In this document: positions 35,816 to 43,674 of the stretch, piece after piece | Layout: every line of letters begins with the position of its first letter | How positions within the stretch are numbered: the first letter of the stretch is position 1 | DNA from: DASYPQ01 sp046155895 | GTDB lineage: Bacteria > Planctomycetota > UBA1135 > GCA-002686595 | Reading direction: 5' to 3' | Length of the DNA stretch: 64,000 nt | Assembly: GCA_046155895.1 (NCBI GenBank) | Contig: JBJXFB010000178.1 | Coordinates: 31,378 to 95,377 of the forward strand | Program-made: the position numbers and the translations under genes | Notes under the pieces: generated by a model | Told to the model about the DNA's origin: nothing | Databases searched by the model: none | Seen by the model: the letters and a program-made list of their open reading frames with translations, nothing else

Positions 35816-37118
35816 GCTCGATCTTGTGGAGCTCCTCGCCGGCCGCGTTCATCCAGCGCGCCGTCAGCTTCGGGGGCTCCACGGTCGTGTCCGCCTTGAT
35901 CAGCAGGAACGAGTGCTTCTCGCCGCGGTCCCAGGTCAGCGCCTTGTGCGGCACCGCGGCCTGCTCCATGGGGTTGTCGCCGAGCGGCGACGTGATCCAC
36001 TCGTGGATCGGGTAGGGGACGCCGGTGTCCTCTTTCGGATGGAGGAAGGCGCGGCTGCGGTGGATGTCGCCTCCGACGAGGATCACGCCGGGGATCTTCT
36101 TCTCGGCCACGAGCTTCAGCACCGCGGCGCGCTCGTGGGGATAGGCCGCCCAGCAGTCGGTCTTCCCCGGGCGCACGGCGTCATTCCAGATCATCCCGGA
36201 GACGAGGAGCTTGAACGGCGCGGTCGAGGCCGCCAGCTCTCTTTGCAGCCAGCCCCACTGGAGCTTTCCGAGCAGCGTCGGCTTTTCCGGATCGGCGAAG
36301 GACTTCTCAGTCTGCGAGAACCAGCGCGTGTCGAGCAGGAAGACGTCGACCCCGCCGCGGCGGAAGCGCGTGAAGATGCCCTCCCCGCCGTAGCCCGCGC
36401 TCGGATTGCCGTGGTACTCGAGGAAGGCCTGCCGGCTCGCCGCCTTGCCTTCGGCTCGGCCGTCCGCGCCGTCGATGGCGAAATCGTGGTCGTCCCAGAT
36501 CGCGTAGGTCGGCGTCGTTTTCATGATCGCCGAGAGGTCGGGATTGGCGAAGAACTCCTTGTAGCGGCGCCGCTGCTCGTCGAGCTTCGTCGAGTCGATG
36601 TAGGGCGTGTCGCCGATCAGGACGAGCGCGGTCGGCTTGGCGTCGAGGATCGCCTTGTAGACGGGGTTCGGCAGCCCGTGCTTGTCGTTCGCGCAGGAGC
36701 CGAGTGCGAGGGTCACTCGGGCGGGCCGCTCGGGCTCGCGCGGCGTCTTGAAGAAGCAGCGTTCCTTGAAGACCGCGAACGCGTAGGTCGTGTCGGGCTG
36801 GAGGCCGGTGGCGTCGTAGCGGAGCGTCATGTCCTGCGGCAGGTTCCGGACGACCTCGGCCTGGGCGACGGACATTCCCTCGCCGTCCACGACGGAGACC
36901 GGGACGAGCTCCGGCCCGAAGACGTCGCCCGTGGCGCGCAGAAACAACGTCGCCTCGCGCGGGCCGACGTGACCGAGATAGGGGCCGAGGAGGGCGGGGA
37001 CCTTGCCGGGGACCTGGACCGGCGCGACCGTGAGGCGTGGAGGAGCTGAAGGTTCCGGCTCCGGCGCGGGAGCGGACGAGATTGCGAGGAGCGAGAGTAG
37101 GACGAGGACAGCATTCAT
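35790..37118 (-). CDS. Secreted PhoD-like alkaline phosphatase/phosphodiesterase
   Basis: A 442-residue exported metallophosphoesterase of the PhoD-like type. Signal sequence: MNAVLVLLSLLAISSAPA. An N-terminal Ig/fibronectin-like domain (LLGPYLGHVGPREATLFL ... TGLQPDTTYAFAVF) is followed by the catalytic domain with metal motifs LGSCAND, LIGDTPYID, YAIWDDHDFAIDGAD, DTRWF and GGDIHRSR. PhoD enzymes release phosphate from mono- and diesters and use Ca and Fe. ATG at 37118 is preceded by a minus-strand TAGAGT 7 nt away, with no Shine-Dalgarno. It converges with, and slightly overlaps, the 49-residue membrane protein gene. Confidence 0.87.
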   Translation of the reverse strand: MNAVLVLLSLLAISSAPAPEPEPSAPPRLTVAPVQVPGKVPALLGPYLGHVGPREATLFLRATGDVFGPELVPVSVVDGEGMSVAQAEVVRNLPQDMTLRYDATGLQPDTTYAFAVFKERCFFKTPREPERPARVTLALGSCANDKHGLPNPVYKAILDAKPTALVLIGDTPYIDSTKLDEQRRRYKEFFANPDLSAIMKTTPTYAIWDDHDFAIDGADGRAEGKAASRQAFLEYHGNPSAGYGGEGIFTRFRRGGVDVFLLDTRWFSQTEKSFADPEKPTLLGKLQWGWLQRELAASTAPFKLLVSGMIWNDAVRPGKTDCWAAYPHERAAVLKLVAEKKIPGVILVGGDIHRSRAFLHPKEDTGVPYPIHEWITSPLGDNPMEQAAVPHKALTWDRGEKHSFLLIKADTTVEPPKLTARWMNAAGEELHKIELTSKDLDP

Positions 37119-37125
37119 GGCGATC

Positions 37126-37183
37126 ACTCTACGCAGGAGCCGGGAATCGGTCGAGCGCCGCCGAGCCTCGTCCGCCGTAAGGT
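37126..37183. promoter_or_regulatory. Divergent -10-like hexamers between the PhoD-like and FAH-family genes
   Basis: Minus-strand TAGAGT (37131-37126) lies 7 nt from the ATG at 37118, and plus-strand TAAGGT (37178-37183) lies 7 nt from the ATG at 37191. Transcription from both would start at or within 1-2 nt of the start codons. The 72-bp spacer holds no other sign. Confidence 0.45.
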
Positions 37184-37190
37184 GGAGCGC

Positions 37191-38036
37191 ATGAAGCTCC
37201 TCCGCTACGGCCTCCCTGGGCGCGAGCTCCCCGGGATCCTCGACGCCAACGGCCGGATCCGCTCGCTCGAGGGCGTGATCGGCGATCTCTCGGGCGAAGC
37301 GATCTCGCCCGCGGGGCTCGAGATCCTGCGCGCGCTCGATCCTGCCCGGCTGCCGCTCGTCGAAGGCCCGGTGCGGCTCGGCCCCTGCGTGGCGGGAGTG
37401 GGGAAGTTCATCTGCATCGGGCTGAACTACGCCGATCACGCCGCCGAGACGGGGGCGGCGGTGCCGCCGGAGCCGATCATGTTCATGAAGGCGACGAGCG
37501 CCCTCTCGGGACCCGACGACGAGGTCCTGATCCCGCGCGGGTCGACGAAGACGGACTGGGAGGTGGAGCTCGGCGTCGTCATCGGCTCGCGCGCGAAGTA
37601 CGTGGGCGAAAAGGACGCGCTCGAGCACGTGGCGGGGTACTGCGTGGTCGACGACCTGTCGGAGCGGGAGTTCCAGCTCGAGCGGAAGGGGCAGTGGAGC
37701 AAGGGGAAGGGCTGCGACACCTTCGGGCCGATCGGGCCTTGGCTCGTGACGAAGGAGGAGGTGCCGGATCCGCAGCGGCTGCACCTGTGGCTCGAGGTCG
37801 ACGGCCACCGCTACCAGGACGGGAACACGAGGACGATGGTGTACGGCGTGGCGTTTCTCGTCTCCTACCTCTCGCAGTTCATGAGCCTCTTGCCGGGCGA
37901 CGTGATCTCGACCGGAACGCCGCCGGGGGTGGGACTCGGGCAGAAGCCGCCGGTCTTCCTGAAGCCGGGGCAGACGATCCGCTTGGGCATCGATGGGCTC
38001 GGCGTGCAGACGCAGAGGACGGTGGCGGAGCCTTGA
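37191..38036 (+). CDS. Fumarylacetoacetate hydrolase family protein
   Basis: A 281-residue cytoplasmic enzyme of the FAH superfamily. Hallmarks: FICIGLNYADHAAETGAAVP, PIMFMKATSALSGPDDEVLIP, the metal-binding Glu pair in WEVELGVVIG, Asp in YCVVDDLSEREFQ, GKGCDTFGPIGPWLVT, and the C-terminal GDVISTGTPPGVGLGQKPPVFL. Members cleave C-C bonds or decarboxylate in catabolism of aromatic compounds, sugar acids or ureidoglycolate. The closest features (GKGCDTFGPIGPW, MPGDVI-like) fit the 2-hydroxyhepta-2,4-diene-1,7-dioate isomerase/sugar-acid group, not the long FAH of tyrosine breakdown. ATG at 37191 was chosen; an in-frame GTG at 37182 overlaps the probable -10 hexamer. Confidence 0.88.
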   Translation: MKLLRYGLPGRELPGILDANGRIRSLEGVIGDLSGEAISPAGLEILRALDPARLPLVEGPVRLGPCVAGVGKFICIGLNYADHAAETGAAVPPEPIMFMKATSALSGPDDEVLIPRGSTKTDWEVELGVVIGSRAKYVGEKDALEHVAGYCVVDDLSEREFQLERKGQWSKGKGCDTFGPIGPWLVTKEEVPDPQRLHLWLEVDGHRYQDGNTRTMVYGVAFLVSYLSQFMSLLPGDVISTGTPPGVGLGQKPPVFLKPGQTIRLGIDGLGVQTQRTVAEP

Positions 38037-38385
38037 GTCTCGACGAATGGGCGCCGGGGCCGCTTTTCCCTCCGGGAGCCCCGTGCGAATCCGCCAGTCC
38101 CGCCCCTCCGAGAAGTGCGCGCGTCGGGCGCGGAGATGGACATGCGGAGGGACAACCCCGAGTCGCTTCGCCTCGTTCACGATCCAGGCGCTGTGGCCTG
38201 CTCGCAACTCCGGCCGCCCCCGGTTCGGACTCCGCCGCCCGTCGCCGCGCACCTCTCCGGCTGAACCTGAGCCGTACGGAGCTCCCGCTCGCGCCAGTCT
38301 TACCGACTGGGCGCTGCGGCCCGCCGCCGCGCGGTGATAGCCTCGCTCGCGTTCGACGAGCCCGACTCATCCCACGGAGATTCCG
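38037..38385. other. 349-bp gene-free region with a hairpin, a tRNA-like fragment and a likely promoter
   Basis: No credible gene is present. The stretch 38050-38106 has a tRNA-Ser/Leu-like look: GAATGGGCGCC, then CCCTCCGGGAG (a short hairpin like a variable arm), then GTGCGAATCC (a T-loop-like element) and CAGTCCCGCC, but acceptor and T stems do not pair. At 38291-38314 the sequence GCGCCAGTC-TTACC-GACTGGGCGC folds into a stem with one bulged C. TAGCCT at 38338-38343 is a possible -10 element for the SDR gene at 38386, whose start also has GGAG at a normal distance. Confidence 0.5.
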
Positions 38386-39657
38386 ATGTCCACCTCACGC
38401 CGCCAGTTCATCCAGCGCTCGGCCATCCTCGGAGGCGGCATCACCGCCGCATCGCTCGGTCTCTCCCGCCTCCCCGCATTCGGCGCGGGACTCATCGCGC
38501 CCGAGAAGAAGCACATCCTGATCCTCGGCGGCACCGGCTTCATCGGACCGAAGACCGTCGAGGTCGCGCTCGCCCGCGGCCACAAGGTCACGATCTTCAA
38601 CCGCGGCAAGCGCGAGAAGTACCTGCCCTTCGGCTTCGACGTCGAGCACCTCTACGGCAACCGCGACCCCGAGCTCCCGGCCGACGACGAGAAGGGACCC
38701 GACGGGAAGCTCCTTCATCCCGACGCGAAGCCGAAGGGCCTCGAGCAGCTCGAGGGCAAGACCTTCGACGCCGTGATCGACAACTCGGGCTACTACCCGC
38801 GCATGGTCAAGGCCTCCGCGGATCTGCTCTCGAAGAACGCCAAGCAGTACATCTTCATCTCGAGCATCTCCGCCTACGACGGCAGCCCGCCCGGCGGCGG
38901 CGACGAGGACTCGAAGCTGGCCGAGCTCGCCGACCCCAAGGTCGAGACGATGGGGGAGAACTTCCAGCACTACGGCGGCCTCAAGGTCCTGTGCGAGCGC
39001 GCGGCGGAAGCCGCGTTCCCGGGGAAGACGACCATCGTGCGCCCGGGCTACATCGTCGGTCCCGGCGATCCGACGGACCGCTTCACCTACTGGCCCGTCC
39101 GGATCGCCAAGGGCGGGGAAGTCCTCGCGCCGGGATCGAAGGAGGACCCGATCCAATACGTCGACGTGCGCGACCTGGCCGAGTGGCTCGTCAAGCTGGT
39201 CGAGGACGGCACGATCGGGAGCTTCAACGCGATCACCAAGACGATGCGCTGGGGCGACGTGCTGCAGAGCTGCGTCGACGTCTCCAAGAGCGGCGCGAAG
39301 CTCGTCTGGATGCCGGCGGAGTGGCTGGCGGAGAACGGCCAAGGCGGCGAGGACGGCTTCCCCATCTGGGCGCCCGACAGCGGCGAGACGGCCGGGTTCC
39401 ACCGCTGGAGCCACGAACGCTCGGCGAAGGCCGGACTCAAGTCGCGGCCGGTCGCGGACACGATCGAGAAGACCCTGGCCTGGTATCCGACCGAGGTCGA
39501 GCGGCGCGTGCGCGTCACCAAGCAGCTCCAGGAAGAGGACGTCGCGAAGGGCAAGCCCGCCCGCGAGATGCCCGATCCCAAGGCGCTCAAGGCCGGCCCC
39601 AGCGAGAAGCGCGAAGCGGAGCTGCTCGAGAAGTGGAAGGATTCGGTCGGGCGCTAG
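38386..39657 (+). CDS. Tat-exported NAD-dependent epimerase/dehydratase (SDR)
   Basis: A 423-residue protein with a twin-arginine signal (SRRQFIQRSAILGGG) and an extended SDR fold. The cofactor motif GGTGFIG follows at about residue 48, and the catalytic YxxxK is seen as YGGLK in FQHYGGLKVLCERAAE. The Ser of the catalytic triad is in FISSISAYDG. Residues 340-423 form a charged C-terminal region. Exported, Tat-dependent SDR proteins of this type are frequent in Planctomycetota and fold with their cofactor before export. The sugar-nucleotide or sugar substrate is not known. ATG at 38386 has GGAG 8 nt upstream. The stop codon shares CTAG with the convergent gene. Confidence 0.87.
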   Translation: MSTSRRQFIQRSAILGGGITAASLGLSRLPAFGAGLIAPEKKHILILGGTGFIGPKTVEVALARGHKVTIFNRGKREKYLPFGFDVEHLYGNRDPELPADDEKGPDGKLLHPDAKPKGLEQLEGKTFDAVIDNSGYYPRMVKASADLLSKNAKQYIFISSISAYDGSPPGGGDEDSKLAELADPKVETMGENFQHYGGLKVLCERAAEAAFPGKTTIVRPGYIVGPGDPTDRFTYWPVRIAKGGEVLAPGSKEDPIQYVDVRDLAEWLVKLVEDGTIGSFNAITKTMRWGDVLQSCVDVSKSGAKLVWMPAEWLAENGQGGEDGFPIWAPDSGETAGFHRWSHERSAKAGLKSRPVADTIEKTLAWYPTEVERRVRVTKQLQEEDVAKGKPAREMPDPKALKAGPSEKREAELLEKWKDSVGR

Positions 39658-41036
39658 CCTTCGCCGACCGGCACGAAGTTGGGGGGCACCGCGCCCTCCG
39701 GATCGCAGAAGGCCTCCGCCGCTGCGGCCTGGGCGTGCACGCTGCTCAGGCTCTCGGCATCCTGGGCGCTCGGGACGACGACGGTGCAGCAGTCGAAGCC
39801 GACGTTGCCGAACTTGTCTTCTGCCCGCGCCACGATCAGGTAGACACGTCCGTCGCCCGAGCCGCTGCGCTCGGCGCGGAGCCGTAGCGTCCCGACGGCC
39901 ACGTCCACGGCGTCGGGCGCGTGGCGGCCGCTGCCCGGTGCGGAATCGTCCTCGTCGCTGTAGACCGCGACGGTGAGCGTCGTCGGAGCGTCGTGAGCCA
40001 CGGAGACGCCGAGGCCCACGTCGAGGAGTTCGTGGTTCGGCGGCCAGAGCAGACCGGACTCCAGCGCGCAGCTCACCTCCGGGGGCTCGACCGGCGCGGG
40101 TACCACCGCGATGCTCGAGATAGCGCCCAGGGGCCCCCCGGACGTGACCGTCCCGAGGATGGTCTCCGTGTCGGGATCGAAGCGCCGGATGGTTCCAGTG
40201 CCCGGCGTCCCGAGCGCGAGGAAGAGGTCCCCGTCGAGCGAGTTCTTGATGCCGCGGATCAGCGGAAGCCCCTGGAGCGAGAGAAACTGCTCGCCCGTCC
40301 CCGGATCCACTCGGACCAGCCCGGTCGTGTCAGGCCCATTTACGAAGATCGCACCCCCGGGTGCGATGCCGACGTACGTCGCCACGGGGATCAAAGAGCT
40401 CTGCTGATTCTCGGAAACGGTGATCACGGCGCCCGTCAGCGGGTCGACGCGGAATACGCCGCCCCAAAGGGTGTCGTCCACCACGATGGCCGTGCCGTCG
40501 ATGTCCAAAGCGAGGTCCTTCGGCCGGCTGAGGAAGACATTCTGCGCGATGACGGTCTGCTCCCCGGTCTCGGCATCGATGCGCAGCAGGATGGCGTCCG
40601 ACGGTGGGAAGACGGAGACCTGTTCGTCGGTCACGAGCAGGTCCCCGGCCTGGTCGATGGCGATGCCCCGCGGCTTGTTGAGGTGATCCCCCGTCGTGAG
40701 GTCGTCCAGCACACCCGTCCCGAGGTCGAGACGCGCGATACGCGCCGCAGAGCCGTTGCCCATCGAGGCGTACAGCTTCGCATGGCGATCGATGGCGATG
40801 AACTGGGGCGGCCCGTTGCCGAACACCCCTGTTTGGAGCAGGGTCTGGGCCCCCGTGGTGGGGTCGATCCGGAACACGCCGCGGTCCTTTCCCTTGGGAG
40901 TGGAGAAGGACCCCACGGCCACGATGTCTCCGGGAGCGAGCGGATCTCCAGCCCCGGCGGTTGGCAAAAATCCCGCGAGGGAGGTCCATGCGATGATGCA
41001 AGGGAAACTCAACGAGACGGCCAGCGGATGCGCCAT
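39654..41036 (-). CDS. Secreted beta-propeller (NHL/SMP-30-like) protein
   Basis: A 460-residue exported protein. After a signal peptide (LAVSLSFPCIIAWTSLAGFLPTAGA has the hydrophobic core) come repeated blades with the form RIDPTTGAQTLL, RLDLGTGVLDDL, RIDAETGEQTVI, RVDPLTGAVITV, RVDPGTGEQFLS and RFDPDTETILGT, giving a six-bladed propeller (residues 50-315). The C-terminal 140 residues form a beta-rich domain with CALESGLLWPPNHELLDVGL, a module also seen at the ends of planctomycetal and myxobacterial secreted proteins. No catalytic residues are apparent. ATG at 41036 has GGAGAGGAAG just upstream. A minus-strand TAGGAT at 41136-41131 may be the -10 element. Confidence 0.78.
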   Translation of the reverse strand: MAHPLAVSLSFPCIIAWTSLAGFLPTAGAGDPLAPGDIVAVGSFSTPKGKDRGVFRIDPTTGAQTLLQTGVFGNGPPQFIAIDRHAKLYASMGNGSAARIARLDLGTGVLDDLTTGDHLNKPRGIAIDQAGDLLVTDEQVSVFPPSDAILLRIDAETGEQTVIAQNVFLSRPKDLALDIDGTAIVVDDTLWGGVFRVDPLTGAVITVSENQQSSLIPVATYVGIAPGGAIFVNGPDTTGLVRVDPGTGEQFLSLQGLPLIRGIKNSLDGDLFLALGTPGTGTIRRFDPDTETILGTVTSGGPLGAISSIAVVPAPVEPPEVSCALESGLLWPPNHELLDVGLGVSVAHDAPTTLTVAVYSDEDDSAPGSGRHAPDAVDVAVGTLRLRAERSGSGDGRVYLIVARAEDKFGNVGFDCCTVVVPSAQDAESLSSVHAQAAAAEAFCDPEGAVPPNFVPVGEG

Positions 41037-41068
41037 GACTTCCTCTCCGGGTTTGGCGGCCCGATTGC

Positions 41069-41093
41069 GAGCAGGCCGCGAGAACACCTGCTC
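41069..41093 (-). terminator. Possible stem-loop downstream of the phosphatase-superfamily gene
   Basis: GAGCAGG and CCTGCTC form a 7-bp stem with an 11-nt loop, 75 nt beyond the minus-strand stop at 41168 and within the leader of the next minus gene. There is no U-tract, so termination or a leader structure are both possible. Confidence 0.25.
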
Positions 41094-41167
41094 AGCACGC
41101 GGGCGGCGGGCTAGCAGGCACGGAGCGCCTATCCTAGTCGCCGGCGGCAATCCGCGAAATGACCGAG

Positions 41168-42796
41168 CTAGCGGTCGGTGTACCCGAGCGCCTCGAGGCG
41201 CTTTCGCAGCTCGGGATCGAGCGGCGGGTCGATGAGCGGCACGGAGCGGTCGGCGAATGCTCCGAGCCTCTTCGCGAGCGCGGCGACCACGGGGCTCGCT
41301 CGGGGATCGAGCGGAGTGACCTCGTGCGGATCGCGCGCCAGGTCGAAGGCCTGCGTCGAGCCCTTCTCCATGTCGCGCACGACGAGCCAAGCGCTGGTGC
41401 GGATCGCCGCGAGGCGGCTCCAGCCCCAGCACTCGTGGTAGAGCTCGCGTTCGGCGACCGCAGGGTCCGCACCCGGCGCCGCGAGGGTTCCGCCCTGGAA
41501 GGTCAGCGGCGCGGCGATCCCGATCTGCGCCAGTACCGTCGGAGCCACGTCGATGAGGCCCGTGAGCTCTGGGCGCTTGGCGCCGCCTCCCGCCGCGTCC
41601 GGGTACCGCACCAGCAGCGGGATGCGCGTAACCGCGGTGTAGAGAAAGGGATCGTGCGAGAACAGGCGCTCGCCGTGGTCGAGCAGGCTCTCTCCGTGGT
41701 CGGCGGAGAGGACGACCAGGGTCTTCGCCAGCCGCTGCGGCGTCGAGAGTTCCGCGAGGAGCGGCGCGAGCTGTGCGTCCGCGTACGCGATGCCGGCGTC
41801 GTAGCGGTCCGCGACGTAGCGGAGGTCATCGACCGCGAGTGAACGCGCCGCGACGTCCTCGGGCTCGAGGTTGTAGTGGTCCTCGACGTCGCCGACGCCC
41901 GGACGAGCCTGGGCCGCAAACCGTTCCCGCCATCCGCGCGGACCTCCGTAGGGACGGTGAACGTCGTAGAGGTGCAGCCAGAGGAAGATCGGTCGCGGGT
42001 CGTCCTCGCGCAGGAACTCGAGCGCGTCGTCGACGATCCGTCGCGCCTCGCGGCCGCCCTCGCGGCGCCACTCGACGCCCTGTCCGAGATTCTGCTCCGA
42101 TAGGAGGCGGAGGTTCACGCTCGCACCGGTCCGGTAGCCGTGCGCGGAGAGGATCTCGGGCAGCGTGATCTGCTCGTCCGGCATCGCGTTCCAGGTGAGG
42201 AGCCCATGATCGCCCACGTGCCTCGACGTCAGCATCGTCGCGTGCGAGGGCGGCGTGAAGCTGCTGGAGCTGAACGCGCGCTCGTAGAGGACGGCGGTCT
42301 TCGCGAACGCGTCGAGAGCCGGGCTGGTCGAGCGGGCGTACCCGTAGCACCCGAGGTGGTCCGGCCGGAGCGAATCGATCGTGATGACGACGACGTCGAG
42401 GGGGCGCGGCACGGGCAGGGCCGAGAAGGCCTCGGCGGGGACGGCCCACAGCTCGAAGGAGAGCGGGGCCGCGCCCGGCGCGGGACCGTCGTCGATCCGG
42501 ACGCGGACTTCGAACCCGTTGGTCGCGCTCGGCTGCTGAAGGACGGAGACCCGCGGCCGGCCCTGGCGCGCGCGCACGACGACGCGCACGGATTCCGCTG
42601 GAACCTCCGCCGCGACCTCGATGTTCGCGCCCGTGATCGGGTGGTATTCGCGGTGCTCGATGCGCGCGTCCTTCCCGGTCAGGACGAGGTCGTCGACGCC
42701 GTCGACTGCTTCGGCGCGGAACTTCAGCAGGAGCCGGTCCGTGTTCGGCGGGGTGAGCGACCCCGCGAGCAGCAACGACGCGACGAGGAAGTTCAT
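41168..42796 (-). CDS. Exported sulfatase/alkaline phosphatase-superfamily hydrolase with Thr at the nucleophile position
   Basis: A 542-residue exported protein. An N-terminal beta-domain (residues 20-130) precedes the alkaline-phosphatase-like fold: VVITIDSLRPDHLGCYGY (metal Asp141), the nucleophile loop FTPPSHATMLTSRHVGDHG, LWLHLYDVHRPY, and LSADHGESLLDHGERLFSHD with metal-binding Asp and His. The sulfatase signature C/S-x-P-x-R is TPPSH here (Thr181), so formylglycine cannot form and the enzyme is probably not a classic sulfatase; Thr acts as nucleophile in phosphoglycerol transferases, phosphopentomutases and some phosphatases of the superfamily. It lies 10 nt downstream of the VasI-like gene and is probably co-transcribed with it. 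Substrate unknown. Confidence 0.82.
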   Translation of the reverse strand: MNFLVASLLLAGSLTPPNTDRLLLKFRAEAVDGVDDLVLTGKDARIEHREYHPITGANIEVAAEVPAESVRVVVRARQGRPRVSVLQQPSATNGFEVRVRIDDGPAPGAAPLSFELWAVPAEAFSALPVPRPLDVVVITIDSLRPDHLGCYGYARSTSPALDAFAKTAVLYERAFSSSSFTPPSHATMLTSRHVGDHGLLTWNAMPDEQITLPEILSAHGYRTGASVNLRLLSEQNLGQGVEWRREGGREARRIVDDALEFLREDDPRPIFLWLHLYDVHRPYGGPRGWRERFAAQARPGVGDVEDHYNLEPEDVAARSLAVDDLRYVADRYDAGIAYADAQLAPLLAELSTPQRLAKTLVVLSADHGESLLDHGERLFSHDPFLYTAVTRIPLLVRYPDAAGGGAKRPELTGLIDVAPTVLAQIGIAAPLTFQGGTLAAPGADPAVAERELYHECWGWSRLAAIRTSAWLVVRDMEKGSTQAFDLARDPHEVTPLDPRASPVVAALAKRLGAFADRSVPLIDPPLDPELRKRLEALGYTDR

Positions 42797-42806
42797 CCGC
42801 GCAGCC

Positions 42807-43460
42807 TCACTTCAGGCCCGGGCAGGCCTCCAGGAGCTGCTCGTGCACGACGGCGAATCCGCGCAGATCGAACTGCATCAGCGCCGGCTTCTCGTTCGCC
42901 GGAGTGAAGACGACGAGCAGACGCTCGGCCCCGAGCATCCGTTTCGCGCTCTCGGCGGCGTCAGGCCAGAAGAGCGCGTCCCCTTCGGCCGACTGGTCCA
43001 TCCGGACGTCGAAGGCGGCCTGCTTGTCGAAGCGCAGGGTCACGGTCGACTTGCCTTCCTTGCCTTCCTTCTCCGCCATCGTGCCCGTGATCGTGTAGAT
43101 CTCGAGCTCCCCGCGCTTGCAGCGCACCACGAGCTGGGGGAGCAGGCCGCCTTTCAGCCGGATCGTGCTCTCCGTGTCGGCCTCGAGGCTCGCGAGGACG
43201 GTCTGCGAGTCGTCGAGCGGGTTCACGCTCGTCTTGACGGCCCATCTCCCCATGCCCTCGACGGGTTTGCGGCCGACGCCCAGCCTCCTCGCCAGCGCGT
43301 CGAAAGCCTCGAGGCGGCGGAACCCGTCCTCGATCGACGCGCACGCGCCGATCTCCGCGACGAGCGCGCCGTATTTCGCGTCAGGCGGCGGAGTGTCGCT
43401 CGTCGGCGCGGGATCCTGGAGGAGGAGCGAGAGGAAGGCGATCGAGAGGAGGATGCGCAT
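42807..43460 (-). CDS. Exported VasI/EvfG-like protein
   Basis: A 217-residue exported protein (signal MRILLSIAFLSLLLQ). The core matches the pattern of VasI/EvfG/VCA0118 proteins linked to type VI secretion loci: a short N-terminal helical region, then VNPLDDSQTVLASLEAD, LVVRCKRGELEIYTITG, VTLRFDKQAAFDVRM, KRMLGAERLLVVFTPANEKPALMQFDL and a terminal Cys. I recognise this as a distant similarity only. No other type VI component is in the window, so a role in that system here is doubtful; the domain may be a general exported beta-sandwich. It heads a probable two-gene transcript with the phosphatase-superfamily enzyme. Confidence 0.6.
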   Translation of the reverse strand: MRILLSIAFLSLLLQDPAPTSDTPPPDAKYGALVAEIGACASIEDGFRRLEAFDALARRLGVGRKPVEGMGRWAVKTSVNPLDDSQTVLASLEADTESTIRLKGGLLPQLVVRCKRGELEIYTITGTMAEKEGKEGKSTVTLRFDKQAAFDVRMDQSAEGDALFWPDAAESAKRMLGAERLLVVFTPANEKPALMQFDLRGFAVVHEQLLEACPGLK

Positions 43461-43630
43461 GACGGTGGGGCCCTGACGGGCGGAACTCTCCGGTGGAGGA
43501 AGCCAGAGTAAGCTCCTCGCGCCTTGGATCGAGGGAAAACGACTCGCCTCGCCCTCCTCTCGGCTGGTTCAACGGGACCGGAGGAACGAAGCTGTCGCCG
43601 AGGTGGGCGCCGCTCGGATCCGATCTCACC

Positions 43631-43668
43631 CGGATTCGAACGATCCGACAGGCTCCAGGGCCCTGGAG
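43631..43668. repeat. Two adjacent palindromic stems downstream of the ORF6N gene
   Basis: CGGAT-TCGAACG-ATCCG (43631-43647) and the 16-nt perfect palindrome CTCCAGGGCCCTGGAG (43653-43668) lie just after the minus-strand ORF6N stop. They could terminate that transcript. The embedded GATTCGAAC also resembles a tRNA T-loop, but the stems do not make a tRNA. Confidence 0.4.
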
Positions 43669-43674
43669 TCCGCA

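Noticed and set aside
38221..38260. Second tRNA T-loop-like sequence (GGTTCGGACTCC)
   Set aside because: No pairing T stem and no flanking arms; chance similarity in GC-rich DNA.
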